NCBI RefSeq assembly: GCF_051466335.1
Contig: NZ_CP195793.1
Span: forward strand, 3,906,001-3,970,000
Origin: Planctomicrobium sp051466335
GTDB lineage: Bacteria > Planctomycetota > Planctomycetia > Planctomycetales > Planctomycetaceae
Length of the DNA stretch: 64,000 nucleotides
Direction of reading: 5' to 3'
The notes beneath the pieces were generated by a model. It had not been told where the DNA came from. It was given only the letters and a program-made list of their open reading frames with translations, and ran no database searches. The stretch's first letter is position 1; each line of letters opens with the position of its first letter. Position numbers and translations under genes: made by a program. Shown here piece after piece: positions 1 to 8,515 of the stretch.

Positions 1-88
1 GTTTGCTTTTTCTTCGGAGGATCAGCCCGAAGTGAAGGTCATTACTTCGAAAATACCATCACATAAATTGCAAACAGGAATTCACACA

Positions 89-415
89 ATGTTGCGCCAA
101 CTCCTCAATGATGAAGCAGGTTTCATCGTTTCTGCAGAACTCGTTCTGATCGCTACAATTCTCGTCCTCGGCCTGATCGTTGGTCTGAGCCAGGTTCAGC
201 ACGCTGTTGTTGAAGAACTGAACGACGTTGCTCACGCTATCGGTTCACTCAACCAGAGCTACGTTTTCACAGGCTTCCGTGCTACCAAGGGTAACAACGC
301 TACCAAATCCGCTACACAGGGATCTGGCTTCCACGACGGCGTTGACACATGCGACGTTGCTTGCAACGCAATCGCTTGCCACGCTCCAGTTGCTGAGTGC
401 CAAGGCAACCCATAA
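89..415 (+). CDS. Flp/TadE-like pilin-type small protein
   Basis: A 108-residue protein with a short charged leader (to about residue 11), then an uninterrupted hydrophobic segment at residues 12-34. This segment contains a single Glu (E17), as in Flp/type IVb pilins and TadE-like pseudopilins. The rest is a polar tail with four cysteines clustered near the C-terminus (DTC, VAC, IAC, AEC). The ATG at 89 has AGGA at 76-79 with a 9-base spacer. An in-frame GTG at 32 would add 19 residues that do not look like a leader. By family it would be processed by a prepilin peptidase and sit in or be assembled across the inner membrane. No tad genes are in view. A strong terminator follows at 445-477, so it is the last gene of its transcript. 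The product class is inferred from architecture only. Confidence 0.7.
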   Translation: MLRQLLNDEAGFIVSAELVLIATILVLGLIVGLSQVQHAVVEELNDVAHAIGSLNQSYVFTGFRATKGNNATKSATQGSGFHDGVDTCDVACNAIACHAPVAECQGNP

Positions 416-444
416 TCCCCACGGATTCATGAGTTAAAAAAATG

Positions 445-477
445 AAGTCCCGCAGGGTCAGTCCTGCGGGACTTTTT
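445..477 (+). terminator. Rho-independent terminator after the pilin-like gene
   Basis: A perfect 12-bp stem (445-456 with 463-474) and a 6-base loop, followed by a T-run at 473-477. It lies 30 bases after the stop codon of the pilin-like gene. Confidence 0.9.
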
Positions 478-681
478 CGTTTTCATCGAACACTGCGAGT
501 CGAAGAATCAGATTTACAAGTAGAAACCGCTTTCCGAATACAACTGATCGCTGCGCCATGAAGACCGTGGCAATCCACATCCCCCAACGTCACGCTGATG
601 ACGGTGCCGGTTTCAGCAAAAATCAGAACACACTGCGATTGTCTTTGCTAGCTCACCGCGACAGTCCGGTGACACCAGACG

Positions 682-1197
682 CTAGTTCGCCTTCAACTCC
701 GCTTCGATCACCTGGATCTGATCGCGAACTTTTGCAGCTTGTTCGTAGAGTTCTTCATCGACTGCCGATTTGAGTTCGTTTCTCAAACGAATCAATTCAT
801 GCTGCCGACGACTGTTCTCGGAAACCTCGGGAGGGAACTTCCCGACGTGCTGCGTCTCACCATGGATACTTTCCAGCAGCGGAACAATTTCGCTGTGAAA
901 TACTTCGTAATCACGTGGGCAACCGAGTCGCCCCTGGCTACGAAACTGCTTGAAAGTAATCCCACAAGAGGGGCAAGTCTTGGCTCCAACCTCGGGCTGA
1001 TCATCTTCGAGCACTGGATCTTTCGATGGAGCTGGAGAATACGTGGCTGAATATTCTTCAGGAATCCCGCCAACTTCAACAGTACTCAAGTATTCCTGAG
1101 CGCAAGTCTCGCACAGATGCAACGAAATCGACTTCCCCGACTTGATCTCGGTGATGTGAAGTGTGGCCTGTTTAGTACAACGCAAACATTTTTTCAC
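682..1197 (-). CDS. McsA-like protein: zinc-binding CXXC pairs plus C-terminal UVR motif
   Basis: A 171-residue protein. Paired cysteines occur at the N-terminus (CLRC, then CETC) and in the middle (CPSC, then a lone GC), followed by a C-terminal UVR (UvrB/UvrC-type) helical motif over roughly the last 40 residues. This is the architecture of McsA, the activator of protein-arginine kinase McsB in Firmicutes, and of its planctomycete relatives. The GTG at 1197 is preferred because GAGGTGG precedes it at good spacing; a GTG at 1218 would add seven residues. No mcsB or clpC lies next to it, so coupling to arginine phosphorylation here is inference. It is divergent from hpnE with about 110 bases between. 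Confidence 0.8.
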   Translation of the reverse strand: MKKCLRCTKQATLHITEIKSGKSISLHLCETCAQEYLSTVEVGGIPEEYSATYSPAPSKDPVLEDDQPEVGAKTCPSCGITFKQFRSQGRLGCPRDYEVFHSEIVPLLESIHGETQHVGKFPPEVSENSRRQHELIRLRNELKSAVDEELYEQAAKVRDQIQVIEAELKAN

Positions 1198-1310
1198 AGC
1201 AGACCACCTCAAACGCACATCAAATCATGTCTTGAATTGAATTCAACTGACTCAAGTGCTCCAGACTTCGACAAGTAAACCCTACATCCATTTTAAGATG
1301 GGCGCATTAT

Positions 1311-2879
1311 GTGTCAATTGCGGGCATCTTCCGCCAAGAAGAGAAGATAAAGCGATTTGACAAACCGGACCGTGCTGACGACAAAGTAGAAGATGTTGTT
1401 ACGCTGGCAGTTCCGGCGAAATTCCTTCTTTTTCGTACTCAGAGATCCAATCGGCTCGTGGCTCAACAAACATCTTTCGACGAAAGTTCTCGAGTTGTTG
1501 TCGTGGGAGGCGGACTCGCAGGAATTGCTGCTGCTGTCCGACTCGCCCAGAACCATCTCCCAGTGACGCTTCTGGAATCGCGACAGTTTCTCGGCGGGAG
1601 AGCCACTTCCTACACCGACGTAGAATCTGGGACAACCATCGACAATTGCCAACATGTCAGCATGGGCTGTTGTACGAATTTGCGTCATCTCTGCAAAACG
1701 CTCGGTTTGGCAGATATTCTGCAGACCGAGCAGACCCTGTATTTCATTTGCCCTCACGGGAACTGCACCCCGTTTTCAGCAGATCCGCTCCCTGCCCCGC
1801 TGCACTTAACCCGGGGTTTCTGGAACCTTCCCTACCTGTCATTTCGCGACAAACTTTCGTTTGCCACATGTGTTCGTAAGCTGGCAACGAGTCGAAGGGA
1901 CGATCTACGTGGACAGAATTTTGAGCAATGGCTGCGAGATCAACGCCAAAGCGATCACCTGATCCGAAACGTGTGGGAAGTGGTTCTCGTCAGTGCACTC
2001 AGTGAATCGCTGGACCGCATCGACGCAGCCTACGCTCATAAAGTTTTTGTTGATGGGTTTCTTCTCAATACAGAAGGATGGAAGGTTGAAGTTCCTCAAA
2101 TCAAACTGGATGAATTGTACTCCGATCGAACTGCCAACTGGCTTCAACAGGCAGGCGTAACGATTCACAGGCAGGCAAGAGTTACTTCAATCGACATTCG
2201 GAATGACTTCGTTCATTCAGTTCAATTGCCATCCGGGGAGCAGTTCGGCGGCAGCGACTTCATTATCGCAGTCCCCCATCACCAGTTAACGGGCATTCTA
2301 CCGGAGATCCCAGCCCTCACACCGCTGATTGATCAGGCATCGCGGATTGAAACTGCACCGATTACGAGTGTTCACCTTTGGTTTGACCGCGCGATCACAT
2401 CCTTACCACATGCTGTTCTTCTCGAACGCATGGGACAATGGATGTTCAATCGCGGACCTGCCACGACCCCCGCTGGTCCGGGATTCCTATATCAGGTCGT
2501 CATCAGCGCGAGCCGAAACCTCGCAACCCTTCGTCAAACTGATGTGACAGACGCTGTCACGCAGGAATTGAAAGCAATCTGGCCAGAGTCTCGCGAAGCT
2601 CGGCTGATTCACAGTCGCATGATCACAGAACGCAGAGCCGTTTTCTCTGCTGTTCCGGGAATTGATCAATTCCGCCCTGCACAGCAATCAGCAATCTCGA
2701 ATCTGCAGGTCGCTGGAGACTGGACGCAGACGGGATGGCCTTCGACCATGGAAGGTGCTGTTCGAAGTGGTTATCTGGCTGCTGCGAACGTGCTGGAGAA
2801 ACGGGGAATTCAGGTGAATCGAGTCGAACCCGACCTACCTAATGATTGGCTCGCAAGACTTCTGTGGAGAATTCGGTAA
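1311..2879 (+). CDS. hpnE: HpnE-like FAD-dependent hydroxysqualene dehydroxylase
   Basis: An FAD-dependent amine-oxidase-fold enzyme. The Rossmann dinucleotide motif (VVGGGLAGIAAA) begins near residue 65, then ESRQFLGGRA, then a DNCQHVSMGCC motif typical of squalene-associated desaturase-like proteins. A C-terminal FAD-closing segment (VAGDWTQTGWPSTMEGAVRSG) is also present. HpnE removes the hydroxyl of hydroxysqualene to give squalene for hopanoids and sterols, at the inner membrane. HpnC and HpnD, often adjacent, are not in this window. The start is uncertain: the GTG at 1311 leaves an unusual extension of about 60 residues before the Rossmann motif, and an in-frame GTG at 1458 would give 473 residues, closer to family length. 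It reads in the same direction as the downstream methyltransferase (112-base gap). Confidence 0.82.
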   Translation: MSIAGIFRQEEKIKRFDKPDRADDKVEDVVTLAVPAKFLLFRTQRSNRLVAQQTSFDESSRVVVVGGGLAGIAAAVRLAQNHLPVTLLESRQFLGGRATSYTDVESGTTIDNCQHVSMGCCTNLRHLCKTLGLADILQTEQTLYFICPHGNCTPFSADPLPAPLHLTRGFWNLPYLSFRDKLSFATCVRKLATSRRDDLRGQNFEQWLRDQRQSDHLIRNVWEVVLVSALSESLDRIDAAYAHKVFVDGFLLNTEGWKVEVPQIKLDELYSDRTANWLQQAGVTIHRQARVTSIDIRNDFVHSVQLPSGEQFGGSDFIIAVPHHQLTGILPEIPALTPLIDQASRIETAPITSVHLWFDRAITSLPHAVLLERMGQWMFNRGPATTPAGPGFLYQVVISASRNLATLRQTDVTDAVTQELKAIWPESREARLIHSRMITERRAVFSAVPGIDQFRPAQQSAISNLQVAGDWTQTGWPSTMEGAVRSGYLAAANVLEKRGIQVNRVEPDLPNDWLARLLWRIR

Positions 2880-2991
2880 CCTCTTACAATCCGAATTCCT
2901 CCGGTCCAATTTCGCTGCTCATTGACAGCGTCCATTTCGAACGCATTGAACACGACTCAGGATTGCGGTCGTTTCCAGCTGAAAGCCTCAA

Positions 2992-3798
2992 ATGTCACAT
3001 CAGGATGCAAATCGTCAGGCGTGGGACGACCTTGCCAAAGCCAACAGCAACTTCGCTAATGTGGCAACCGACGCTGAATGTGCCCAACCATTGTTGACGC
3101 TCGACCGTCGTGGCTGGCTTCCAGGATCTGTCGAAGGTCTCGACGTTTTGTGCTTGGCATCTGGCGGTGGATGGCAATCGATTTTGTACGCTTCCGCAGG
3201 AGCACGGGTCACTGTTCTCGATATCAGCCCGGAAATGCTTAAACGGGATGAAGTGGAAGCCAAACGTCGGAACCTGAAGGTCAACGTCGTCCGTGGTGTC
3301 ATGGAAGACCTCTCACAATTCGGGGAGGCCTCCTTCGATATCGTCCATCACCCGGTCAGCACCTGTTACATCCCACGTATTCGGGATGTCTACCAGCAAA
3401 TTGGCTACGTGCTACGCGACAACGGACTCTATATCAGCCAACATAAACAGCCCGGAAGCTTGCAGGTTGTCGAACGAGATTCACAAAATCGCTACATCAT
3501 TGGCATCCCCTATTACCACACAGACCCACTTCCGCTTGTCCCCGACAGGGCCTACCGTGAGCCCGGGGCGGAGGAGTATCTCCATCGATGGGAGCAGCTG
3601 ATTGGGGACCTGTGCCGATCCGGATTTGTGATTGAAGATGTCGTCGAGCCGAAGCGCGGCGATCCGGCAGCCCGTCCCGGTCACTTTCGCCATCGCGGTA
3701 TGTTTGTCGCCCCCTACGTACGCATCAAGGCACGTCGAATTCGCACAAAGCCCCCCGAACCACGCTCTGCGATCTGGGTTCCTGAAAACGCAGAATAG
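2992..3798 (+). CDS. Class I SAM-dependent methyltransferase
   Basis: A 268-residue soluble protein. Motif I (VLCLASGGGWQS) lies near residues 51-62, the acidic motif II (VTVLDIS) follows it, and the post-II segment ends in FDIVHHP. This is a standard seven-strand methyltransferase of the UbiE/small-molecule type. The substrate cannot be read from the sequence. A Tyr-rich segment near residues 165-170 may line the substrate pocket (inference). It follows hpnE by about 110 bases on the same strand, so a link with isoprenoid or quinone chemistry is possible but unproven. No terminator separates the two genes. Confidence 0.8.
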   Translation: MSHQDANRQAWDDLAKANSNFANVATDAECAQPLLTLDRRGWLPGSVEGLDVLCLASGGGWQSILYASAGARVTVLDISPEMLKRDEVEAKRRNLKVNVVRGVMEDLSQFGEASFDIVHHPVSTCYIPRIRDVYQQIGYVLRDNGLYISQHKQPGSLQVVERDSQNRYIIGIPYYHTDPLPLVPDRAYREPGAEEYLHRWEQLIGDLCRSGFVIEDVVEPKRGDPAARPGHFRHRGMFVAPYVRIKARRIRTKPPEPRSAIWVPENAE

Positions 3799-4270
3799 AG
3801 AAGATAGAGCATTTTCCCACAGCGAAGATCAGGGAAGAAAAAGCAAAATCGGCCTATTCCGAATTGTTCCCCTCCCCTCGCTGAATGCCCATCCCAGCAA
3901 TACCGAAATTGCGGTAGTTTGAATCCGGTCTTCAGCAAAAACGGCTCGCGGATGCCACAACATTCGGTTTCATCAGCAGTTAAGAAATCAAAAGGGGGAT
4001 CACCCTCGCCAAACACTGACTATTTCGAGCGATTTGTGACTGGAGATGCGGGAGACTCTCCTCGTATACTTCCAGCACAGCTTGTGTGACGGTGTCCAAT
4101 CACTGCCGCGCAAGCCGAAACTGTCTACCGGGACCTCAATGGAATTGAGTGCCGTCCCGGTGACTGGACCTGAAAGCCAACGGCTTTCAAACAAAATCGA
4201 CGCTGCCTGATTCTTTTGTCGTCCTCACGGAACTGATGAAAGGAAATGGCAATCGAGAAGGGAAGCTCAG
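3799..4270. other. Gene-free stretch with two leader hairpins
   Basis: No supported ORF. A TATACT hexamer at 4065-4070 could be a -10 box, though I find no good -35. Two compact hairpins follow at 4127-4161 and 4171-4189, both upstream of the HEXXH gene at 4271; see findings. Confidence 0.5.
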
Positions 4271-4915
4271 ATGAGTCGAACGATTGCGCCCGAAGTCCCC
4301 GCGTCTGCACCTGACTTGTGCCCGCTGGATTTCACTCAATCAATGGCTAGGCTCTGCCACGATATCACCGAACGCCATGAAGCGTTTGCGCACATCGATA
4401 TCTCACGCGTCGCGATCTGCTTTACGCAAACCCGATCCCGCACGCTCCACGGGCTACAGGCGAAGCTCACTCCAATGCGTTTTGAAGATGGTTCACTCAC
4501 CACTACGCGCCGTGGAAAACAATACACCATTCAGCGACTGATGCTCGGCAAGCGTGAGATGTCCTACATTCTGACATTCTATCTGCCACGATTTTTCGAT
4601 CAGTCGTTCTCGGAAAAGTTCATCACCATTCTCCACGAGCTGTATCACATCAGTCCGCTGTTCAATGGTGACATCCGACGATTCAGTGGTCGTTGCCACG
4701 TCCACACCGAAAGCCAGCACGAATACGATGAGAAGATGGCAGAGTTTGCTCGCGAATACCTCAAGATGAATCCGCCAGCACATCTCTACGATTTCCTGAA
4801 AATGGACTACGACGAAATCGTCGAGCAATATGGCGGGGTGATGGGGCTTCAGGTTCCAATTCCCAAGCTGATCCCGCTCGAAGTCCGCCCAGCGATGCCA
4901 GCCAAAGTTGCGTAG
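4271..4915 (+). CDS. Putative zinc metallopeptidase-like protein with HELYH motif
   Basis: A 214-residue cytosolic-looking protein with no signal peptide. A zincin signature HELYH (H122, E123, H126) sits within a hydrophobic-helix context (FITILHELYHISP). Further histidines and acidic residues follow (CHVHTESQHEYDEKMAEFAREYL), one of which may be a third zinc ligand. The length and layout resemble small putative metallopeptidases found in bacteria and phages. Whether it cleaves peptides is unknown. The start ATG has an AAGGGAAG-like Shine-Dalgarno just upstream. Its long 5' region carries two hairpins, and it ends convergently against the FHA gene at a strong hairpin (4937-4983). Confidence 0.65.
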   Translation: MSRTIAPEVPASAPDLCPLDFTQSMARLCHDITERHEAFAHIDISRVAICFTQTRSRTLHGLQAKLTPMRFEDGSLTTTRRGKQYTIQRLMLGKREMSYILTFYLPRFFDQSFSEKFITILHELYHISPLFNGDIRRFSGRCHVHTESQHEYDEKMAEFAREYLKMNPPAHLYDFLKMDYDEIVEQYGGVMGLQVPIPKLIPLEVRPAMPAKVA

Positions 4916-4936
4916 ATCCTGGCCAGACGCTTTCAT

Positions 4937-4983
4937 CCGCAGCGACAAAGGCGGACTGAGTCGTTGACCAGTCCACGCTGCGG
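4937..4983. terminator. Convergent-gene hairpin, probably bidirectional terminator
   Basis: An outer perfect 8-bp stem (4937-4944 with 4976-4983) encloses an inner 6-bp stem (4953-4958 with 4969-4974). It lies exactly between two converging genes. There is no T-run on either side, so it may act as a mRNA 3' stabiliser rather than an intrinsic terminator. Confidence 0.55.
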
Positions 4984-5018
4984 AACTGGTCGTACGGATG
5001 ACCCCGAAGTGACGCAGG

Positions 5019-5669
5019 CTACTCCTGCTTCTCGTCGACGTTGTTCAATTGATTGAGCATGCGTGTGAATTCGGGCAGCAGGGATTGCAGCCCGATCCAG
5101 GCATCTTTGTGAAGACGCACGAAATCTCCGTGCGTTGTGTGGATGTCGTCTGTGGGGAGCGTGAGCAGGTTCAGAAGATTCGTCCGATAGTACTCAAGCA
5201 GATCGACTAGTTCGGCTGTCTGTAACGGGGTGAGTTGTTCAGGAACTGGTGGAGTCCCTGTCGGAAATGCGACGTTCAAATCGCTCGCTTCCAGAAGAGC
5301 TGCGGAGTCTTCACCACTTTCATTTCTGGCGGCCTCATTCACCTGATTGAGGCGTTTACGCAGATTCTGGTACTCCTCGGGCCCGCCCATGAGAAGTACA
5401 CACCGACCGATCATGATCAAATCGCCGTTTCGCAACACTCTCAAGCGAATGGGATGCCCGTTGACTCGTGTGCCGTTCGTACTATCGAGGTCGGTCAGAA
5501 TGACGCGGCCAGCTTCTTCCTGAATTTTCGCATGAAATCGACTGATGCGCTCATCGTTGAGCTGAATGTCGTTGTCGTCTTCCCGGCCTATCGTCACTGG
5601 CGGTGTGAGATCACGGAAGATACGTCCGGCTTCAATACCTTCAACAACCTGAAAGGAAACTTGAGTCAT
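5019..5669 (-). CDS. FHA-domain protein (phosphothreonine reader)
   Basis: A 216-residue protein with a canonical N-terminal forkhead-associated domain: GR at residues 28-29, SRFH at 43-46 and STNGTRVNG at 63-71. These are the phosphothreonine-binding loops. The C-terminal half (residues about 95-216) is mostly helical and of unknown function. The ATG at 5669 is chosen because the FHA domain starts there and because a longer upstream reading would overlap the receiver gene. It is the second gene of a probable operon with the response-regulator receiver just upstream (5771-6148). This suggests a signalling pair linking a two-component phospho-Asp input to Ser/Thr-kinase output (inference). Confidence 0.85.
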   Translation of the reverse strand: MTQVSFQVVEGIEAGRIFRDLTPPVTIGREDDNDIQLNDERISRFHAKIQEEAGRVILTDLDSTNGTRVNGHPIRLRVLRNGDLIMIGRCVLLMGGPEEYQNLRKRLNQVNEAARNESGEDSAALLEASDLNVAFPTGTPPVPEQLTPLQTAELVDLLEYYRTNLLNLLTLPTDDIHTTHGDFVRLHKDAWIGLQSLLPEFTRMLNQLNNVDEKQE

Positions 5670-5770
5670 GGAAGAATCTTGACGTTGTGGACAGGCTGGG
5701 CCTGTCCATGTGAAGCGAGAAAAAGACGATCGTGAACCCGTTTCGTACGACGTGAATGTATTTAAAACGG

Positions 5771-6148
5771 TCAGATCTCTAAAGCGCAATGGATCGTGTC
5801 GAGCAGATGAGCACGGCGCGGCGGTTTACGGATCACGCTGAAGGTCTCCAGTTCGCGGGCCTGAATCTCGATTTCTGCAGTAACGTCGGAACTCATTAAG
5901 ATGCAAGGAAGTTCCAAATGATGTTCGCGGAACCAGCGGATGGCATCCAGACCAGTGAGGATTTCCATATTCATGTCGAACAGCGCGAGGTCGACCGGGG
6001 TCGTCCTCACAACATCAATCGCTTGTTCCCCCGATGGAACCTGAATCACTTCGAAATACGGACTGAGAATCGCAGCAACGGTCTGACGAAATGCAACGTC
6101 GTCGTCTGCAAGAAGCAATCTCGCACTTTCGCGTCGTCCAGCTACCAC
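5771..6148 (-). CDS. Stand-alone response-regulator receiver (REC) domain protein
   Basis: A 125-residue single-domain protein. It has acidic residues D14-D16, phospho-acceptor D57 (LALFDMNM), the conserved Ser at about S86 (LMSSD) and Lys at K108 (RKPP), all expected of CheY-like receivers. There is no DNA-binding or enzymatic output domain, so output must be by protein contact. The start is the GTG at 6148, with AGGAGTGAG upstream at good spacing. It lies about 100 bases upstream of the FHA gene on the same strand. No histidine kinase is in the window, so its partner is elsewhere. Confidence 0.88.
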   Translation of the reverse strand: MVAGRRESARLLLADDDVAFRQTVAAILSPYFEVIQVPSGEQAIDVVRTTPVDLALFDMNMEILTGLDAIRWFREHHLELPCILMSSDVTAEIEIQARELETFSVIRKPPRRAHLLDTIHCALEI

Positions 6149-6351
6149 CGTCTCACTCCTGTCGTTCCAAAATCGAAATCATCCTCTGATTCGAAATAAG
6201 CTCCTGAGAAAAGTCCGCCGTAAAAATCTCGATAAATTCTAGCGTGAACTTCTCGTAAGTCGCCATGTCAATTTGACAAACCTTTTAAAATCAGGAACGG
6301 AGGCCCGGTTGAAAAGGTGAGTCTTCTAAAATTTCGCGGTTTTCGCGGCAA

Positions 6352-8397
6352 TCAATCGGTGACGAGGTCACCAAGTATCAAGACCTGACCAACTCGCACT
6401 GAAGTTCCTTGATACTTTGGCTGTTTCAACTCGTTTTCCGGGTCTTTCAAGCGGAAGGCGACGGGAGAGCGATCTGGTTGTTCAGGGTGAATCTCGACCG
6501 TCACCGTATGAACAGCGTCCTGTTGAAGGCCATGAGCAATCGGGAGAGTGGCAATTCGAGAGTAGGTGCAAAAACTATCGAATCGCGGAACGGGGGTCGG
6601 TTGTGTGATACCGTCGACCGTGATGATCAATTGTCCTCCATCTGGCGCCAGGATGTCATAGAGCATGCAGGTCGAGCCTCGAAACTGAAACTCCAATCGA
6701 CTTCCGGGTTCAGATGCTTCCCAGAGCGGGCCTGTCCGATTTGCGAAATATCGAGTGAGTTCTGCGTCCACTGGAAGCTCGACCCAGTCACCCGTCATCA
6801 TTTCTGTGGTCACCGGAACCATCTTCGCTTGTTCCCAATTGTCTTGAATGAAAGGGAGTTGCAAGGACGATTCGTGACTGAAAGGCTCGTGCTTCGGTTC
6901 CCAGAGCTCGAACGCTTCGCGAACGAGATCCGCATAAATCTGATGGCCGGCGTCAAGAGGATGGACACCATCTGTTGAGAAATGGATCTTTCCATCAGTC
7001 GGTGCTTCGGGAGCAGCGAACACGAGTTTTTGATCACTTTGCAACGCGACGATCCGTTTGGCAAAGTCGATCGATGGAATGCCGTAGTGCTCTGCGAGCT
7101 GCTCCATTGCGGAGGTGGAACGGGGAGCCCCCCCCTCTCGATAAGCGTCTTCATAACCTGTTCGAAACGTGTAGACAAAACAGAGGTCAGTTTCGGGAGA
7201 CTTCTTCCAGGTCTGTCGCACAATTCCTTCCATCGCCCGCCAGATTTGCTCGGGAGAGGCCCCTCCATCGTTCACAGCAAACTCTACGAATAGCAAGTCT
7301 GGTTCATAGCGGAGAATGTCGTGTTGAAGGCGAAACACGCCGAGATCACTTCCGGTCCCGCCAATCGCTCCGTTGATCTCAACGATCTGAGCATTCGGCC
7401 ATTCCGTGTTGAGCCAGCTTTGTAGCTGCACTCGCCACCCTTCTGCCGCAGTGATTGATCCTCCGAGGAAGCCCACTTTGACCGGTCCACCGGCACGCAA
7501 TTTCGCAAAGAAGTTTCCAAGACCTTTGCGGGGGGTATAGAGTTCCGTTTTAATCGGCTGAAACACTGGAGCGGCTTGTGGAGCGGAAGCATGCTTCTCA
7601 ATGAACTCCACAATCGGCGTCGAATCTTCGAGTCCGTGCGGGTGATGTTTGACGCCCGGCTTGACGATTAACTGAATCTCGCCTCCCAACTCCTTGTATC
7701 TGTCGGCGAGGAGCCCCGTGTTTTCCTCCCACGGAACAACTTCGTCAGCGTCCCCGTAGACATGCAACAACGGAACTTTCGCCTGAGCCAGTGGAGTCAG
7801 GTTGTCCACGGGATTTTTGTCGTACGCCAAGGCCTGATCCTCCATCTTGAAGCCATACTCTTCAAAGACGAGCTTCCAATCCTGAGGACTTCCTGGGCCG
7901 ACTCCCAATCCTCCGGGCCAGCTTTTAAAGTCGCAAACCGGTGCATCACCATAGATGCAGGCGACTTTCTCTGGATTCGCTGCAGCCCAGTTGTAGCAAT
8001 AGAGTCCACCACGACTCAGCCCCACCAAAGCAACCTTCGGCGCGAGGCGATAGGTACTTGTCAGTTCCGCGTAACACTGGTTCCAAAACCCAACCGCTCG
8101 TGGAGAGCCGAGCATGTTGGGGACTGACATGTAAACGATATGAAACCCCTTGCCGAGCAGGGCGATATCCGGGGCTGGCTTATGACCAAAAAACTCGCCG
8201 TGCCAGACCCAGGGTCGACCCGGAGCACATTCTTTCGGGGCGACGACAAGTACCGGTTTCCCAGCGATCTCAAAGTCGAATCGGTCATACCCATTCCAGT
8301 CTGACTTCTCACCCGGAAACGGAGGCACATCATTGGCTTCGATCGATGTGACGATGAAAAGTGCGCAGAAGATCGAGAGAAGGGCCGGAAAACGCAT
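6352..8397 (-). CDS. Secreted bimodular esterase: alpha/beta-hydrolase plus SGNH/GDSL hydrolase
   Basis: A 681-residue exported protein with a signal peptide over residues 1-21. The first catalytic module is an alpha/beta-hydrolase with nucleophile elbow GLSRGG (S128) and a later HHPHG histidine segment. The second is an SGNH hydrolase with block I GGSIT (S314), block III AVND (N376) and block V DGVHP (D476, H479), followed by a beta-rich C-terminal region. The ATG at 8397 is preferred over an upstream start (8442) because AGAGG precedes it by seven bases and the signal peptide then begins properly. Likely substrates are ester-decorated polysaccharides, as for many planctomycete SGNH esterases (inference). 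It is transcribed alone. Confidence 0.85.
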   Translation of the reverse strand: MRFPALLSIFCALFIVTSIEANDVPPFPGEKSDWNGYDRFDFEIAGKPVLVVAPKECAPGRPWVWHGEFFGHKPAPDIALLGKGFHIVYMSVPNMLGSPRAVGFWNQCYAELTSTYRLAPKVALVGLSRGGLYCYNWAAANPEKVACIYGDAPVCDFKSWPGGLGVGPGSPQDWKLVFEEYGFKMEDQALAYDKNPVDNLTPLAQAKVPLLHVYGDADEVVPWEENTGLLADRYKELGGEIQLIVKPGVKHHPHGLEDSTPIVEFIEKHASAPQAAPVFQPIKTELYTPRKGLGNFFAKLRAGGPVKVGFLGGSITAAEGWRVQLQSWLNTEWPNAQIVEINGAIGGTGSDLGVFRLQHDILRYEPDLLFVEFAVNDGGASPEQIWRAMEGIVRQTWKKSPETDLCFVYTFRTGYEDAYREGGAPRSTSAMEQLAEHYGIPSIDFAKRIVALQSDQKLVFAAPEAPTDGKIHFSTDGVHPLDAGHQIYADLVREAFELWEPKHEPFSHESSLQLPFIQDNWEQAKMVPVTTEMMTGDWVELPVDAELTRYFANRTGPLWEASEPGSRLEFQFRGSTCMLYDILAPDGGQLIITVDGITQPTPVPRFDSFCTYSRIATLPIAHGLQQDAVHTVTVEIHPEQPDRSPVAFRLKDPENELKQPKYQGTSVRVGQVLILGDLVTD

Positions 8398-8515
8398 GCG
8401 GATGCCTCTGGGTGCAACATGGATGTTGTGACCTCTGACCAAGTCAGCCAGATCATGAGAAGCATAACCAACAGCAAATGCGTTTCAAACAGACGTCGAG
8501 GATGTCGCTGACTGC

